A stretch of DNA of 64,000 bases from Methylosinus sp. H3A (lineage in GTDB: Bacteria; Pseudomonadota; Alphaproteobacteria; Rhizobiales; Beijerinckiaceae): NCBI RefSeq assembly GCF_015709455.1, contig NZ_JADNQW010000005.1, positions 496,001 through 560,000 on the forward strand. The letters run 5' to 3'. Positions 37,524-50,546 of the stretch are shown piece after piece (within the stretch, counting starts at the first letter, position 1; each line of letters starts with the position of its first letter). The translations under genes were made by a program, and so were the position numbers. The notes under the pieces were generated by a model that was not told the origin of the DNA, searched no databases, and was given only the letters and a program-made list of their open reading frames with translations.

Positions 37524-37829
37524 TTACCAGCTGGACTTCACGAGACCGGGGATGAGGCCGCGCGAGCCGAGCTCGCGCAGCGCGACACGCGACAGCTTCA
37601 GCTTACGGTAGAAGGCGCGCGGTCTACCCGAGACTTCGCAGCGATTGCGAATGCGGATCGCCGCGGAGTTGCGCGGCAACTCCGCGAGCTTCAGCCGCGC
37701 CTCGAACCGCTCTTCAGCGGTCAGCGCCTCGTCATTCGCCTTGGCTTTCAGCCGCGCCCTGCGGCCCGCATAGGCCTTGGCGAGCTTCGCCCTGCGCTTG
37801 TTGGTCTCGATCGAACTCTTCTTGGCCAT
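37524..37829 (-). CDS. rpsN: 30S ribosomal protein S14 (long, zinc-free form)
   Basis: A 101-residue S14 beginning [20 protein letters not shown] and containing [26 protein letters not shown] (in part) with a single Cys, so it is the zinc-free type. It lies 13 bases before rpsH and 39 after rplE. Confidence 0.97.
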   Translation of the reverse strand: MAKKSSIETNKRRAKLAKAYAGRRARLKAKANDEALTAEERFEARLKLAELPRNSAAIRIRNRCEVSGRPRAFYRKLKLSRVALRELGSRGLIPGLVKSSW

Positions 37830-37868
37830 GTTTCTGCCTTCGGTATCCGCGTTTGAGACTTTACCGTC

Positions 37869-38564
37869 TCACTGCCGGAACGGGAAATTGAATGCGCGCA
37901 GGAGCGCGCGCGCCTCGTCGTCCGTCTTCGCCGTGGTCACGACGATGACGTCCATGCCGAGGATCGACTCGGCCTTGTCATAGTCGATCTCCGGGAACAC
38001 GATATGCTCCTTGATGCCGAGGGCGTAGGAGCCGCGTCCGTCGAAGGACTTGGGGTTCAGGCCACGGAAATCGCGAACGCGCGGCAGCGCGATCGTGATG
38101 AGCCGGTCCAGAAATTCATACATGCGCGTCTTGCGCAGCGTGACCTTGGCGCCGATCGGCATGTTCTCGCGCACCTTGAAGGTCGAGATCGCCTTGCGGG
38201 CCCGGGTCACCACCGGCTTCTGTCCGGCGATGAGGCTGAGGTCGGCTGCCGCGGAGGTCACCTTCTTGGTGTCGTTGACCGCTTCGCCGACGCCCATGTT
38301 CAGCACGATCTTCTCGATCGCCGGCACTTCGAAAGCGTTCTTATAGCCGAACTCTTCCATGAGCTTGGCGCGAACCACTTCCTCATAGTGCTTTTTCAGC
38401 CGGACCTCATAGGGCCCCTCTGGAAGCGTCTTCGGTCCGGCGGAGCGTCCCTCGCCGCCTTCATGCGACGCGGCGGCGGGAGCGGATTTCGACTTCGCGC
38501 CCTTCTTGGCGTCGCCTTCCGCCTTCGGAGCCTTAGCGGCTTTCGGCTTCTTTTCCTCAGCCAT
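37869..38564 (-). CDS. rplE: 50S ribosomal protein L5 with N-terminal extension
   Basis: L5 binds 5S rRNA and tRNA P-site neighbourhood. The core (about residues 50-231) is standard: [71 protein letters not shown] and [16 protein letters not shown]. Ahead of it, about 48 residues form a Lys/Ala/Glu-rich low-complexity extension ([20 protein letters not shown] and onward). ATG 38564 has GGAGA 8 bases upstream and overlaps the rplX stop; no later ATG fits, so the extension seems real. Confidence 0.95.
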   Translation of the reverse strand: MAEEKKPKAAKAPKAEGDAKKGAKSKSAPAAASHEGGEGRSAGPKTLPEGPYEVRLKKHYEEVVRAKLMEEFGYKNAFEVPAIEKIVLNMGVGEAVNDTKKVTSAAADLSLIAGQKPVVTRARKAISTFKVRENMPIGAKVTLRKTRMYEFLDRLITIALPRVRDFRGLNPKSFDGRGSYALGIKEHIVFPEIDYDKAESILGMDVIVVTTAKTDDEARALLRAFNFPFRQ

Positions 38565-38874
38565 CGATCTGTTCTCCGGAACGCTTGGCGATGCGGACCT
38601 TGCGGCCGTCATCGAGAATCTTGAAACCGACGCGCGTCGGCTTGCCGTCCTTGGGATCGGCGACCGCGAGATTGGAGAGGTCGAGCGCCGCCGCCTTGGT
38701 GACGATGCCCGCCTCCTGCGTGCGCGTCTGGCGCTGGTGGCGCTTGACGAGATTGACACCCTCGACCACGGCGCGACCTTCCGTCGGCAGCACCTGGAGC
38801 ACCTGACCGGCGCGGCCCTTGTCGCGACCGGCGAGAACGACGACGCGGTCGCCTTTCTTGATTTTCGCGGCCAT
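38557..38874 (-). CDS. rplX: 50S ribosomal protein L24
   Basis: The 105-residue protein begins [20 protein letters not shown], the KOW motif of L24, which starts 50S assembly. Its ATG overlaps the rplN stop by one base (TAATG), and its stop overlaps the rplE start by 8 bases. Confidence 0.96.
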   Translation of the reverse strand: MAAKIKKGDRVVVLAGRDKGRAGQVLQVLPTEGRAVVEGVNLVKRHQRQTRTQEAGIVTKAAALDLSNLAVADPKDGKPTRVGFKILDDGRKVRIAKRSGEQIDG

Positions 38875-39242
38875 TACAGCACCTCCGGCGCGAGCGAAAT
38901 GATCTTCATATGGTTCTTGGCGCGCAGCTCGCGCGGCACGGGTCCGAAGATGCGCGTGCCGATCGGCTCTTTCTGATTGTTGATCAGAACCGCCGCATTG
39001 GAATCGAAGCGAATGACCGAGCCGTCGGCGCGCTTGATGTCCTTCGCCGTGCGGACCACGACCGCCTTCAGCACGTCGCCCTTTTTCACGCGACCGCGCG
39101 GAATCGCCTCCTTGATCGAGACGACGATAATGTCGCCGACGCCGGCGTATTTGCGCTTTGAGCCGCCCAGCACCTTGATGCACATGACGCGGCGGGCGCC
39201 CGAGTTATCGGCGACATCGAGGTTTGTCTGCATCTGTATCAT
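38874..39242 (-). CDS. rplN: 50S ribosomal protein L14
   Basis: A 122-residue protein with [20 protein letters not shown] at the start and [19 protein letters not shown] near the end, the highly conserved L14 marks. It follows rpsQ in the S10 cluster with an 88-base spacer. Confidence 0.98.
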   Translation of the reverse strand: MIQMQTNLDVADNSGARRVMCIKVLGGSKRKYAGVGDIIVVSIKEAIPRGRVKKGDVLKAVVVRTAKDIKRADGSVIRFDSNAAVLINNQKEPIGTRIFGPVPRELRAKNHMKIISLAPEVL

Positions 39243-39330
39243 GGCTTATCCCGCCTTTCGTCTCGGTCTGGTTTCGGTTCCCCGACTTCGCCCGAGAAAA
39301 CCATTCCACTCGTCTCGTCTATTCGAGGCC

Positions 39331-39573
39331 TTACGCCTTGCCGTCGGCTTCGACGACACGCCAGCGCTTCAGTCTCGAAATCGGCGCGGTCTCTTCGATC
39401 GTGACCTCGTCGCCGACCTTGAATGTCTGCGCTTCGTCATGCGCGTGATAGTTCTTCGTGCGACGAACCGTCTTCTTGAACAGCGGATGGGTGAAGCGGC
39501 GCTCCACCTTCACCACCACGGTCTTGTTCTGCTTGTCGCTGACCACGACGCCCTGGAGAATCCGCTTCGGCAT
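39331..39573 (-). CDS. rpsQ: 30S ribosomal protein S17
   Basis: An 80-residue protein starting [20 protein letters not shown] with [20 protein letters not shown] in the middle, as in S17. ATG 39573 is used; upstream in-frame sequence belongs to rpmC in another frame. Confidence 0.96.
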   Translation of the reverse strand: MPKRILQGVVVSDKQNKTVVVKVERRFTHPLFKKTVRRTKNYHAHDEAQTFKVGDEVTIEETAPISRLKRWRVVEADGKA

Positions 39574-39583
39574 TGGCGCTCTC

Positions 39584-39799
39584 TCAACTCTGTTGTTCAG
39601 CGCGCTTCTGCGCGGCGATGGATTTGGCGCGAGCGATGTCGCGACGCACGACGCGCACACGCGCGGTGTTCTCGAGCTGGCCGGTCGCTCGCTGGAAGCG
39701 CAGATTGAACTGCTCTTTCTTCAGCTTCAGCACTTCCTCGTCCAACAGATCGAGAGAGAGCGCGCGAAGATCGGAGACGCGTTGCTTGTTCGTGCTCAT
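39584..39799 (-). CDS. rpmC: 50S ribosomal protein L29
   Basis: A 71-residue helical protein: [20 protein letters not shown] and [20 protein letters not shown] are L29 marks. ATG 39799 gives [12 protein letters not shown]; an upstream in-frame ATG at 39814 overlaps the rplP stop region. Confidence 0.95.
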   Translation of the reverse strand: MSTNKQRVSDLRALSLDLLDEEVLKLKKEQFNLRFQRATGQLENTARVRVVRRDIARAKSIAAQKRAEQQS

Positions 39800-39810
39800 G
39801 ATCCCAATCC

Positions 39811-40224
39811 TCACTCGGCGATGCGCTCGATGAAGCGCGTCTTGATCGGCAGCTTTGCGGCGGCGAGCGTCAACGCTTCGCGCGCGAGCTCGCCGGAGAC
39901 GCCGTCGACCTCGAACATGATGCGGCCCGGCGCGACGCGCACGGCCCAGAGCTCGGGCGCGCCCTTGCCTTTACCCATGCGCACCTCGGTCGGCTTTTTG
40001 GAGACCGGCACATCGGGGAAGATGCGGATCCACACGCGGCCAGCGCGCTTCATGTGGCGCGTCATGGCGCGGCGAGCCGCCTCGATCTGGCGCGCGGTGA
40101 CGCGCTCCGGCTCGAGGGCCTTGAGGCCGAACTGCCCGAAGTTCAGCGAAAAGCCGCCCTTGGCGTTTCCGTGGATGCGGCCTTTGAAGGCCTTGCGGAA
40201 CCTGGTGCGTTTGGGTTGCAACAT
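39811..40224 (-). CDS. rplP: 50S ribosomal protein L16
   Basis: A 137-residue protein with [40 protein letters not shown] and [20 protein letters not shown], as in L16 near the peptidyl-transferase A site. Confidence 0.98.
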   Translation of the reverse strand: MLQPKRTRFRKAFKGRIHGNAKGGFSLNFGQFGLKALEPERVTARQIEAARRAMTRHMKRAGRVWIRIFPDVPVSKKPTEVRMGKGKGAPELWAVRVAPGRIMFEVDGVSGELAREALTLAAAKLPIKTRFIERIAE

Positions 40225-40242
40225 GATGTCGAACTCTCGAAA

Positions 40243-40986
40243 TTAGGCCGCGTCGCGGGGTTCGCGCGGCTCGCGGCGACGACGCTCGCCATGATGGTCG
40301 CGCTCTCCGCCGCCGGCGGCCTGCTCGGCCTGACGCTTGTCCTGCGCCATCGGATCATGCTCAAGGATCTCGCCCTTGAAGATCCAGACCTTGATGCCAC
40401 AGGCGCCATAGGCGGTATGCGCGGTGGCGACGCCATAGTCGACGTCGGCGCGCAGCGTGTGCAGCGGCACGCGGCCCTCGCGATACCATTCGAGACGCGC
40501 GATCTCCGCGCCGCCCAGACGGCCCGAGCAATTGATGCGAATTCCCTGCGCGCCGAGACGGATCGCAGACTGCACGGCGCGCTTCATCGCGCGGCGGAAG
40601 GCGACACGGCGCTCGAGCTGCTGCGCGATCGAATCGGCGACCAGCGTCGCCTCGACCTCGGGCTTGCGCACCTCGACGATATTGATCACCACTTCGCTGC
40701 CGGTGAGCTTGCCGACCAGCTTGCGGATCTTGTCGATGTCCGCGCCCTTCTTGCCGATGACGACGCCCGGCCGCGCCGAGTAGATCGTCACGCGGCACTT
40801 CTTGTGCGGACGCTCGATGACGATGCGCGACACCGCAGCCTGCTTCAGCTGCTTCGCCACCGCTGCGCGAATGGCGAGATCCTCGTGCAGGAGCTTGGCG
40901 TATTCGCCCTTGCTCGCGAACCAGCGCGAATCCCAGGTGCGGTTGACGCCGAGGCGCAGCCCGATCGGATTGACCTTCTGACCCAT
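40243..40986 (-). CDS. rpsC: 30S ribosomal protein S3
   Basis: A 247-residue protein with [20 protein letters not shown], the KH-domain [20 protein letters not shown], and [20 protein letters not shown]. The last 30 residues form a charged Glu/Arg/Pro tail ([20 protein letters not shown]), longer than in E. coli. Confidence 0.98.
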   Translation of the reverse strand: MGQKVNPIGLRLGVNRTWDSRWFASKGEYAKLLHEDLAIRAAVAKQLKQAAVSRIVIERPHKKCRVTIYSARPGVVIGKKGADIDKIRKLVGKLTGSEVVINIVEVRKPEVEATLVADSIAQQLERRVAFRRAMKRAVQSAIRLGAQGIRINCSGRLGGAEIARLEWYREGRVPLHTLRADVDYGVATAHTAYGACGIKVWIFKGEILEHDPMAQDKRQAEQAAGGGERDHHGERRRREPREPRDAA

Positions 40987-40998
40987 CGTAGGCTCCCT

Positions 40999-41385
40999 TT
41001 AGGCTTTCGCCGGCGTTTCGACTTCGCGGACGATGATCGTCAGATTCGCGAAGGGCTTCTCGATCCGGCTGGAGCGACCGCGCGCCCGCGCCGCAAAGCG
41101 CCGCATGACGAGCGATTTGCCCACGAAGGCCTGCGCGACGATCAGATCGTCGACATCGAGGCCGTGATTGTTCTCCGCATTGGCGATGGCGCTCTCCAAG
41201 GTCTTCTTCACCTCGTGAGCGATGCGCTTGCGCGAGAATTCGAGATCGGCGAGCGCGCGATCGACCTTCTTGCCCCGGATGAGCTGGGCCAGAAGATTGA
41301 GCTTCTGCGGGGAGACGCGCAGCGTGTTGGCGACGGCTTTCGCCTCATTGTCGGCCAGCGCGCGCGGATTGCTCGGCTTGGACAT
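40999..41385 (-). CDS. rplV: 50S ribosomal protein L22
   Basis: A 128-residue protein: [40 protein letters not shown] and [20 protein letters not shown] are L22 marks. The beta-hairpin lining the exit tunnel is in the last segment. ATG 41385 gives [10 protein letters not shown]. Confidence 0.97.
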   Translation of the reverse strand: MSKPSNPRALADNEAKAVANTLRVSPQKLNLLAQLIRGKKVDRALADLEFSRKRIAHEVKKTLESAIANAENNHGLDVDDLIVAQAFVGKSLVMRRFAARARGRSSRIEKPFANLTIIVREVETPAKA

Positions 41386-41389
41386 TCGA

Positions 41390-41668
41390 TCAGCCCCTCT
41401 TCGACTTCTTGTCCGCCGCATGACCATGGAAGGTGCGGGTCGGAGAGAATTCGCCGAACTTGTGCCCGATCATGTCTTCGCTGACAGCCACCGGCACATG
41501 TTTGTGGCCATTATGCACGCCGAAGGTCAGTCCGACGAACTGCGGCAGAATGGTGGAGCGACGACTCCAGATCTTGATGATGTCATTGCGTCCCGAAGCA
41601 CGCGCGGTCTCCGCCTTCTTCAGCAGATAGCCGTCGACGAACGGGCCCTTCCAGATAGAGCGAGCCAT
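41390..41668 (-). CDS. rpsS: 30S ribosomal protein S19
   Basis: A 92-residue protein starting [20 protein letters not shown] with [20 protein letters not shown] and [20 protein letters not shown], the S19 signature. Confidence 0.98.
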   Translation of the reverse strand: MARSIWKGPFVDGYLLKKAETARASGRNDIIKIWSRRSTILPQFVGLTFGVHNGHKHVPVAVSEDMIGHKFGEFSPTRTFHGHAADKKSKRG

Positions 41669-41671
41669 GGA

Positions 41672-42511
41672 TCAGCCCTTCTTCTTCTTGGCGTGCCGCG
41701 AGGACACGATGAATTTGTCGGTCTTCTTGTTCGTGCGGGTCTTCTTGCCCTTGGTCGGCTTGCCCCAGGGCGTCACCGGATGACGACCGCCCGAGGTTCG
41801 GCCCTCGCCGCCGCCGTGCGGATGGTCGACCGGGTTCATAGTGACGCCGCGATTGTGCGGGCGACGGCCGAGCCAGCGTGAACGACCCGCTTTGCCGAGC
41901 GAGATGTTCATGTGGTCAGGATTCGACACGGCACCGATCGTCGCGAAGCACTGTCCATGCACGAGACGCTGCTCGCCTGAGTTCAGGCGAAGGATCACAT
42001 AGCCCTGGTCGCGACCGACGATCTGCGCGTAATTGCCCGCCGAGCGGGCGATCGCGCCGCCCTTGCCGATCTTCATCTCGACATTGTGGACGATCGTGCC
42101 GACCGGAATATTGCCGATCGGCATCGCATTGCCAGGCTTCACATCGACCTGAGCGCCGGACACCACCTCGTCGCCGACCGAAAGACGCTGCGGCGCGAGA
42201 ATATAGGAGAGCTCATCATCCGCATAACGGATGAGCGCAATGAAGGCGGTGCGGTTCGGATCATATTCGATCCGCTCCACCTTGGCGGCGACATCGAGCT
42301 TGCGACGCTTGAAGTCGACGATACGATAGGCCTGCTTATGGCCGCCGCCGCGGAAGCGCACGGTGATACGACCATTGTTGTTGCGGCCGCCCTTGGACGT
42401 CTTGCCCTCGGTGAGGGTCTTGACGGGCTTGCCCTTGTAGAGATCGCTGCGGTCGACGATGACGAGCTGACGAAGGCTCGGCGTGACCGGCTTGAATGTC
42501 TTCAGCGCCAT
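41672..42511 (-). CDS. rplB: 50S ribosomal protein L2
   Basis: A 279-residue L2 with [52 protein letters not shown] [20 protein letters not shown] and the conserved C-terminal [20 protein letters not shown] near the peptidyl-transferase centre. Confidence 0.98.
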   Translation of the reverse strand: MALKTFKPVTPSLRQLVIVDRSDLYKGKPVKTLTEGKTSKGGRNNNGRITVRFRGGGHKQAYRIVDFKRRKLDVAAKVERIEYDPNRTAFIALIRYADDELSYILAPQRLSVGDEVVSGAQVDVKPGNAMPIGNIPVGTIVHNVEMKIGKGGAIARSAGNYAQIVGRDQGYVILRLNSGEQRLVHGQCFATIGAVSNPDHMNISLGKAGRSRWLGRRPHNRGVTMNPVDHPHGGGEGRTSGGRHPVTPWGKPTKGKKTRTNKKTDKFIVSSRHAKKKKG

Positions 42512-42532
42512 GGTTTTGTCCTCGAGCCTGCC

Positions 42533-42829
42533 TTAGAGTCCCGTCGTCACGTCGATCTTATGGCCTTCGGCCAGAGTGACGATCGCCTTCTTCACATCCG
42601 ACTGCCGGCCGCGCACACCCCTAAAGGCGCGCACCTTGCCCTTGCGCAGCAGCGTGTTGACGGCCTCGACCTTCACATCGAACAGACCTTCCACCGCCGC
42701 TTTGATCTGCGGCTTGGTGGCGGTCCGAGCGACATTGAAGACCACTTTGTTCTGTTCCGAGGCGATCGTCGCCTTCTCGGTGATGACCGGCGATACGATC
42801 ACGTCGTAATGGCGCACATCCTTGCTCAT
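42533..42829 (-). CDS. rplW: 50S ribosomal protein L23
   Basis: A 98-residue protein: [20 protein letters not shown] and the [20 protein letters not shown] core are L23 marks; it forms the docking site at the tunnel exit. Its ATG overlaps the rplD stop by 4 bases. Confidence 0.97.
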   Translation of the reverse strand: MSKDVRHYDVIVSPVITEKATIASEQNKVVFNVARTATKPQIKAAVEGLFDVKVEAVNTLLRKGKVRAFRGVRGRQSDVKKAIVTLAEGHKIDVTTGL

Positions 42830-43449
42830 TTCAGGCGCGCCTCCAGCGCATCGATCGCCGCGCGGGTCAGCACCAGCTTCTCACGGCGCAGAATGTCGTA
42901 GACATTGACGCCCTGAACCGGCAGCACGTCGATCCTCGGCAGATTGCGCGCCGCCAGCGCGAAATTCGCCTGCGGCTCCGCGCCGTCGATGATGAGCGCG
43001 CTGGAAAGCCCCGTCTTGTCGAAGCCGGCCTTCAGGAGCTTTGTCTTCGGCTCCAAGAGCGAGGCGTTCTCCCAGACGATGATGGCGCCGTCCTTGGCTT
43101 TGGCCGAGAGAGCGTGCTTCAGAGCGAGAACGCGAACCTTCTTGGGAAGGTCGTGCTCGTGACTGCGCACCACCGGGCCGAAGGCGCGGCCGCCGCCGAT
43201 GAACTGCGGCGCGCGCCGCGATCCGTGACGGGCGCCGCCCGTACCCTTCTGCTTGTGCAGCTTCTTGCCTGTGCGGGCGATGTCCGCACGGTTCTTCACT
43301 GCATGCGTGCCTGCCCGCCGCTTGGCGAGCTGCCAGCGAATCATGCGGAAGATGAGATCCTGGCGCGGTTCGAGCCCGAAAATCTCGTCCGCCAGCTCGA
43401 TCGAGCCGGCATCCTGGCCGTCGTACGACGTGACGCTGATCTGCACCAC
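42826..43449 (-). CDS. rplD: 50S ribosomal protein L4
   Basis: A 207-residue protein with [20 protein letters not shown] (the tunnel loop) and [20 protein letters not shown], as in L4. In E. coli L4 represses the S10 operon through its leader; a hairpin ahead of rpsJ (44577-44605) could be tested for such a role. Confidence 0.97.
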   Translation of the reverse strand: MVQISVTSYDGQDAGSIELADEIFGLEPRQDLIFRMIRWQLAKRRAGTHAVKNRADIARTGKKLHKQKGTGGARHGSRRAPQFIGGGRAFGPVVRSHEHDLPKKVRVLALKHALSAKAKDGAIIVWENASLLEPKTKLLKAGFDKTGLSSALIIDGAEPQANFALAARNLPRIDVLPVQGVNVYDILRREKLVLTRAAIDALEARLK

Positions 43450-43452
43450 GGC

Positions 43453-44166
43453 TCAGTCCTCCTTCTTGTCTTCTTGCGCGGCGGGAGCTTCCGCCAGTCG
43501 ATATTTGCCGGGCTGCGGCGCTTCCGCCGGCAGCGCCCGCTTCACCGCGTCGCGCACAAAAATCCAGCCGCCGGCGTGTCCGGGCACAGAGCCCTCGACC
43601 AGCAGCAGGCCGCGCTCGACGTCCGTCTGCACAACCCGCAAATTCTGCGTGGTCACGCGGTCGACGCCCATATGGCCGGCCATCTTCTTGTTCTTGAAGG
43701 TCTTGCCCGGATCCTGACGGCCGCCGGTCGAACCATGCGAACGATGCGAGATCGACACGCCGTGCGTGGCGCGCAGACCGCCGAAGTTCCAGCGCTTCAT
43801 CGCGCCGGCGAAGCCCTTGCCGATCGTCGTGCCGGTCACGTCGACGAACTGGCCGACGACGAAATGATCGGCGGTGATCTCGGCGCCGACGGGAAGCAGC
43901 TCCGTCTCCTCGACGCGGAACTCGGCGAGCTTCAGCTTCGGCTCGACCTTGGCGACGGCGAAACGGCCGCGTTCGGCTTTGGAGACGTTCTTCACCTTGG
44001 CGCGGCCGATGCCGAGCTGCACGGCGGTGTAGCCGTTCTGCTCTTTGGTCCGATGGGCGACGACTTGGCAGCCGTCGAGCTTCAGCACCGTGACCGGCAC
44101 ATGCTCGCCCGCTTCGGTGAAGACGCGGGTCATTCCGACCTTTTGCGCGATGACGCCAGACCGCAT
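43453..44166 (-). CDS. rplC: 50S ribosomal protein L3
   Basis: A 237-residue protein: [40 protein letters not shown] and [20 protein letters not shown] are L3 marks. ATG 44166 has GGAAGAG upstream; an in-frame ATG at 44220 overlaps the rpsJ end region. The last 20 residues are a charged tail. Confidence 0.97.
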   Translation of the reverse strand: MRSGVIAQKVGMTRVFTEAGEHVPVTVLKLDGCQVVAHRTKEQNGYTAVQLGIGRAKVKNVSKAERGRFAVAKVEPKLKLAEFRVEETELLPVGAEITADHFVVGQFVDVTGTTIGKGFAGAMKRWNFGGLRATHGVSISHRSHGSTGGRQDPGKTFKNKKMAGHMGVDRVTTQNLRVVQTDVERGLLLVEGSVPGHAGGWIFVRDAVKRALPAEAPQPGKYRLAEAPAAQEDKKED

Positions 44167-44228
44167 GATCTCTTCCTTCGAAAGGCGCGTCGCTCTGATG
44201 GCGAGAGGCGCCCGGTTCATTTCTCTTC

Positions 44229-44537
44229 TTACAGCTTGATTTCGACGTCGACGCCGGCGGCGAGATCGAGCTTCATCAGCGCGTCCACCGTCTGCGGGGT
44301 CGGATCGACGATATCGAGCACGCGCTTATGCGTCCTGATCTCGAACTGCTCGCGCGATTTCTTATCGATATGCGGCGAGCGGTTCACCGTGAATTTCTCG
44401 ATCTTGGTCGGCAGCGGAATCGGCCCACGCACCTGCGCGCCCGTGCGCTTGGCGGTGGAGACGATTTCCTTCGTCGACGTATCGAGAATCCGGTGATCGA
44501 ACGCCTTCAGGCGAATCCGGATATTCTGTCCGTTCAT
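44229..44537 (-). CDS. rpsJ: 30S ribosomal protein S10 (NusE)
   Basis: A 102-residue protein starting [20 protein letters not shown] with [20 protein letters not shown], as in S10, which also acts as NusE in antitermination. It is the first S10-cluster gene, 112 bases after tuf. Confidence 0.98.
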   Translation of the reverse strand: MNGQNIRIRLKAFDHRILDTSTKEIVSTAKRTGAQVRGPIPLPTKIEKFTVNRSPHIDKKSREQFEIRTHKRVLDIVDPTPQTVDALMKLDLAAGVDVEIKL

Positions 44538-44576
44538 CAGCGTCTTCCTCTTGGACCGCGAGCCGCGGCGCGCTCT

Positions 44577-44605
44577 GGACTGCGAGCCTTCGAGGCTCGC
44601 AGTCC
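44577..44605 (-). promoter_or_regulatory. Perfect hairpin in the tuf-rpsJ spacer (S10 leader candidate)
   Basis: Twelve bases (44577-44588) pair perfectly with 44594-44605 around a 5-base loop, 40 bases ahead of the rpsJ start. There is no U-tract in the direction of transcription, so it is more likely a regulatory or processing stem than a terminator. Confidence 0.55.
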
Positions 44606-44649
44606 GTTTCTCGAATGCGAGGCGAGACGCCTCACGGTCCAGATTTCTC

Positions 44650-45840
44650 TTATTCGATGATCGAGGCGACGACGCCGGCGCCGACGGTGCGGCCGCCTTC
44701 GCGAATAGCGAAGCGCAGCTTCTCCTCCATGGCGATCGGAACGATGAGGTTCACCTCCATCGCCACATTATCGCCCGGCATCACCATTTCGACGCCCTCG
44801 GGAAGGGTCACAATGCCCGTCACATCGGTCGTGCGGAAGTAGAATTGCGGACGATAGTTGGTGAAGAACGGCGTATGACGGCCGCCCTCTTCCTTCGTCA
44901 GAATATAGGCTTCCGCCTTGAACTTGGTGTGCGGCTTCACGGAGCCGGGCTTGGCCAGAACCTGGCCGCGCTCCACGTCCTCGCGCTTGGTGCCGCGCAG
45001 CAGCGCGCCGATATTGTCGCCCGCCTCGCCCTGATCGAGCAGCTTGCGGAACATTTCGACGCCCGTCACCGTCGTCTTGATCGTCGGACGAATGCCGACG
45101 ACCTCGACTTCCTCGCCGACCTTGACCACGCCGCGCTCGACGCGACCCGTCACCACCGTGCCGCGGCCCGAGATCGAGAACACGTCCTCCACCGGCATCA
45201 GGAAGGGCTGATCCTTCGGACGCTCCGGCTGCGGAATATATTCATCGACCGTCTGCATCAGCTTCAGGATCGCATCATGGCCGATTTCCGGCGTCTTGTT
45301 CTCGAGCGCCGCCAGAGCCGAGCCCTTGGTGATCGGAATATCGTCGCCGGGGAACTCGTATTTCGACAGCAGCTCGCGCACTTCGAGCTCGACGAGCTCG
45401 AGCAGCTCCGGATCGTCGACCATATCGACCTTGTTCAGAAACACGACCAGCGCCGGCACGCCGACCTGGCGGGCGAGCAGAATATGCTCGCGCGTCTGCG
45501 GCATGGGGCCGTCGGCGGCGGAGACGACGAGGATCGCGCCGTCCATCTGCGCGGCGCCGGTGATCATGTTCTTCACATAATCGGCGTGGCCGGGGCAGTC
45601 GACGTGGGCGTAATGGCGATTGGCGGTCTCATATTCGACGTGCGCCGTCGAGATGGTGATGCCGCGGGCGCGCTCCTCGGGGGCCTTGTCGATCTGGTCA
45701 TAGGCCGTGAAGGTCGCGCCGCCGCTCTCGGCCAGAACCTTGGTGATCGCCGCCGTCAGCGACGTCTTGCCATGGTCCACGTGACCGATCGTGCCGATGT
45801 TGCAATGCGGCTTCGTGCGTGAGAATTTTTCCTTGGCCAT
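44650..45840 (-). CDS. tuf: Elongation factor Tu
   Basis: EF-Tu carries aminoacyl-tRNA to the ribosome. The 396-residue protein has GTPase motifs [10 protein letters not shown] (G1), [12 protein letters not shown] (G2), DCPGHADY (G3), NKVDMVDD (G4) and SALAALE (G5), then domains II and III ending [20 protein letters not shown] 45840 has AAAGGAG 8 bases upstream; a GTG two codons earlier is in frame. It lies 43 bases after fusA. Confidence 0.98.
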   Translation of the reverse strand: MAKEKFSRTKPHCNIGTIGHVDHGKTSLTAAITKVLAESGGATFTAYDQIDKAPEERARGITISTAHVEYETANRHYAHVDCPGHADYVKNMITGAAQMDGAILVVSAADGPMPQTREHILLARQVGVPALVVFLNKVDMVDDPELLELVELEVRELLSKYEFPGDDIPITKGSALAALENKTPEIGHDAILKLMQTVDEYIPQPERPKDQPFLMPVEDVFSISGRGTVVTGRVERGVVKVGEEVEVVGIRPTIKTTVTGVEMFRKLLDQGEAGDNIGALLRGTKREDVERGQVLAKPGSVKPHTKFKAEAYILTKEEGGRHTPFFTNYRPQFYFRTTDVTGIVTLPEGVEMVMPGDNVAMEVNLIVPIAMEEKLRFAIREGGRTVGAGVVASIIE

Positions 45841-45883
45841 GGCCACACTCCTTTAGAGACTTATTCCGGGACGTTCGCGACGA

Positions 45884-47959
<2,076 letters not shown>

Positions 47960-47995
47960 AGCAGATGTCCTCGATCAGAGGGCGACGGAAACGGG

Positions 47996-48478
<483 letters not shown>

Positions 48479-48850
48479 TTACTTCGGACGCTTCGCGCCG
48501 TATTTCGAACGGCGTTGCTTGCGATCTTTGACGCCCTGCGTGTCGAGCACGCCGCGCAGAATGTGATAGCGCACGCCGGGAAGATCCTTCACGCGGCCGC
48601 CGCGGATCATGACCACCGAGTGCTCCTGCAGATTGTGGCCCTCGCCCGGAATATAGCCGATGACCTCGAAGCCATTGGTCAGGCGCACCTTGGCGACCTT
48701 GCGGAGAGCCGAGTTCGGCTTCTTCGGCGTCGTCGTATAGACGCGCGTGCAGACGCCGCGCTTCTGGGGGCAGGCCCCGAGATGGCGGGACTTCTCGCGG
48801 TAGGTCTTCGGTTGCCGCGGCTTGCGGATCAACTGGCTGATCGTCGGCAT
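48479..48850 (-). CDS. rpsL: 30S ribosomal protein S12
   Basis: A 123-residue protein with [40 protein letters not shown] and [20 protein letters not shown]. The Lys residues of TPKKPNS and GRVKDLPG, where streptomycin-resistance changes usually occur, are wild type. ATG 48850 gives the standard length. It is the first gene of the long minus-strand ribosomal block and follows a structured leader. Confidence 0.98.
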   Translation of the reverse strand: MPTISQLIRKPRQPKTYREKSRHLGACPQKRGVCTRVYTTTPKKPNSALRKVAKVRLTNGFEVIGYIPGEGHNLQEHSVVMIRGGRVKDLPGVRYHILRGVLDTQGVKDRKQRRSKYGAKRPK

Positions 48851-49397
48851 TCCAGGTCCTTCGCTCCAGATCCTCGCGCCATCCTCGAGCGCTCGGCGAA
48901 TTGGCGAATAATCGAACATTCGCCCGCGTTCCCTAGAACGCAAGCGAACCGAGCGCCCTCGGCCCTTCGGCCCAAGGCGCTCCTCATGCAGAGGACCCCG
49001 GAATCCGGGGTCGTGCCTTCCTGTCGGACGCTTTCGCGCCCCATGATTACCAACTGCGTGGCAGTCTCAGGTGAGGCCGACAGCGTATAAGTTCGAAGGA
49101 TCGCGAGCGCGGCGCTTGCGACGACATGAACTTACGGCCTGTCGAAAGTGGGCGGAACCTAATGTCGCCTTTTCCCCGCGTCAAGCGCAGATTGTGTCAT
49201 GCAGAAGAAAATTAGCGTTCGATGAAATTAAGGCGAAGGTCGCGTCCGCGAATTGGGGCGAAGATATCGCCGCATGCGCCCCTGCGCCCACTCCCGCGCA
49301 GGGGTGCGAGGGTTCATGGGAGGAAGCGCGCGGCCTATTCCCTCCGCCGAAAAGACCGGCTATCGCTGCGCCATCCCTTACGAGAAAGAGCCGCAGG
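48851..49397. other. Divergent intergenic region between rpsL and malyl-CoA lyase
   Basis: 547 bases without a convincing gene. The half next to rpsL holds four consecutive hairpins on the minus strand. The half next to the lyase gene shows only GC-rich sequence with a short AT-rich patch near 49190-49230. A TATACG box on the minus strand at 49084-49089 could be the rpsL -10, but no -35 match goes with it. Confidence 0.7.
48903..49012 (-). promoter_or_regulatory. Structured 5' leader of rpsL with four hairpins
   Basis: In transcription order: 49012-49005 with 49001-48994 (8 bp, 3-base loop); 48982-48976 with 48957-48951 (7 bp, enclosing a GGCC/GGCC stem); 48941-48936 with 48931-48926 (6 bp); 48924-48918 with 48909-48903 (7 bp). 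All stems are perfect. The array ends 53 bases before the rpsL start. Confidence 0.55.
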
Positions 49398-50441
49398 ATG
49401 AAACTCCCCAATCAATTCTACCGCCCGCTCGCCATCGGCGCGCCGGCTCCCTTGCGCGAGCTGCCGGTCAAGGTCGAGCGGATGATCCATTTCGTCCCGC
49501 CGCATCTGGAAAAGCTGCGCGCCAAAGTGCCGGAGCTCGTCCGCCAAGTGGACGTCGTGCTCGGCAATCTCGAGGACGCCATTCCCGCCGACGCCAAGGA
49601 AGCGGCCCGCAAAGGCTTCATCGAAATGGCGAAATCGACGGAGTTCGGCTCGACTGGCCTTTGGACGCGCATAAATTCGCTGAATTCGCCCTGGATTCTG
49701 GACGATTTGATCGAGATCGTCGCCGCAGTCGGCAATAAGCTCGACGTCGTCATGCTGCCCAAGGTCGAAGGGCCCTGGGACATTCATTATGTCGATCAGT
49801 TGCTCGCCCAGCTCGAGGCGCGCAACGGGGTGACGAAGCCCATTCTCATCCACGCCATTCTGGAGACCGCGGAGGGCGTGAAGAATGTCGACGCCATCGC
49901 CTCGGCGAGCCCGCGCATGCATGGCATAAGCCTCGGCCCGGCCGATCTCGCGGCCTCGCGCGCGATGAAGACGACGCGCGTCGGCGGCGGCCATCCCGAT
50001 TATCGCGTCCTCGCCGACGCCGATCCGGGCCAGGGCCTGCGCCCGTCCTATCAGCAGGATTTGTGGCATTATACGATCGCGAAAATGGTCGACGCCTGCG
50101 CCTCGGCGGGAATCAAGGCCTTCTATGGCCCGTTCGGCGACTTCTCCGATTCGCCGGCCTGCGAATCGCAGTTCCGCAACGCCTTCCTGCTCGGCTGCGC
50201 GGGCGCCTGGTCGCTGCATCCGACGCAGATCGCCATCGCCAAGCGCGTGTTCTCGCCCGATCCGGCGGAAGTCGCCTTCGCGCGCCGCGTGCTGGAGGCG
50301 ATGCCGGACGGCACGGGCGCGGTGATGATCGACGGCCGCATGCAGGACGACGCCACCTGGAAGCAATGCAAGGTCGTCGTGGACCTCGCGCGCCAGGTCG
50401 CCGCCAATGATCCGGACTATGCGGCGATCTATGGTTTTTGA
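49398..50441 (+). CDS. mcl: L-malyl-CoA / beta-methylmalyl-CoA lyase
   Basis: The enzyme cleaves malyl-CoA to acetyl-CoA and glyoxylate, the closing step of the serine cycle used by type II methanotrophs for carbon assimilation. The 347-residue protein is of the CitE/HpcH fold: [20 protein letters not shown] (in part, with the metal-ligand Asp), [60 protein letters not shown] (catalytic Glu) and [23 protein letters not shown] 49398 gives the usual [20 protein letters not shown] start. It stands alone here; other serine-cycle genes are not in the window. A GC-rich hairpin follows. Confidence 0.94.
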   Translation: MKLPNQFYRPLAIGAPAPLRELPVKVERMIHFVPPHLEKLRAKVPELVRQVDVVLGNLEDAIPADAKEAARKGFIEMAKSTEFGSTGLWTRINSLNSPWILDDLIEIVAAVGNKLDVVMLPKVEGPWDIHYVDQLLAQLEARNGVTKPILIHAILETAEGVKNVDAIASASPRMHGISLGPADLAASRAMKTTRVGGGHPDYRVLADADPGQGLRPSYQQDLWHYTIAKMVDACASAGIKAFYGPFGDFSDSPACESQFRNAFLLGCAGAWSLHPTQIAIAKRVFSPDPAEVAFARRVLEAMPDGTGAVMIDGRMQDDATWKQCKVVVDLARQVAANDPDYAAIYGF

Positions 50442-50446
50442 GCCCT

Positions 50447-50472
50447 CGCGCGGGCGGTCCGCCGCCCGCGCG
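50447..50472 (+). terminator. GC-rich hairpin downstream of malyl-CoA lyase
   Basis: A perfect 11-bp stem (50447-50457 with 50462-50472, 4-base loop) begins six bases after the stop codon. No U-tract follows, so termination efficiency is uncertain. Confidence 0.55.
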
Positions 50473-50546
50473 CCGGCGTTGACGCGAGCAGCGGCGCTGC
50501 GCTACCGTTTCGGACGGTGTGCAGCGTAACAACGGCGTCGATCGAT

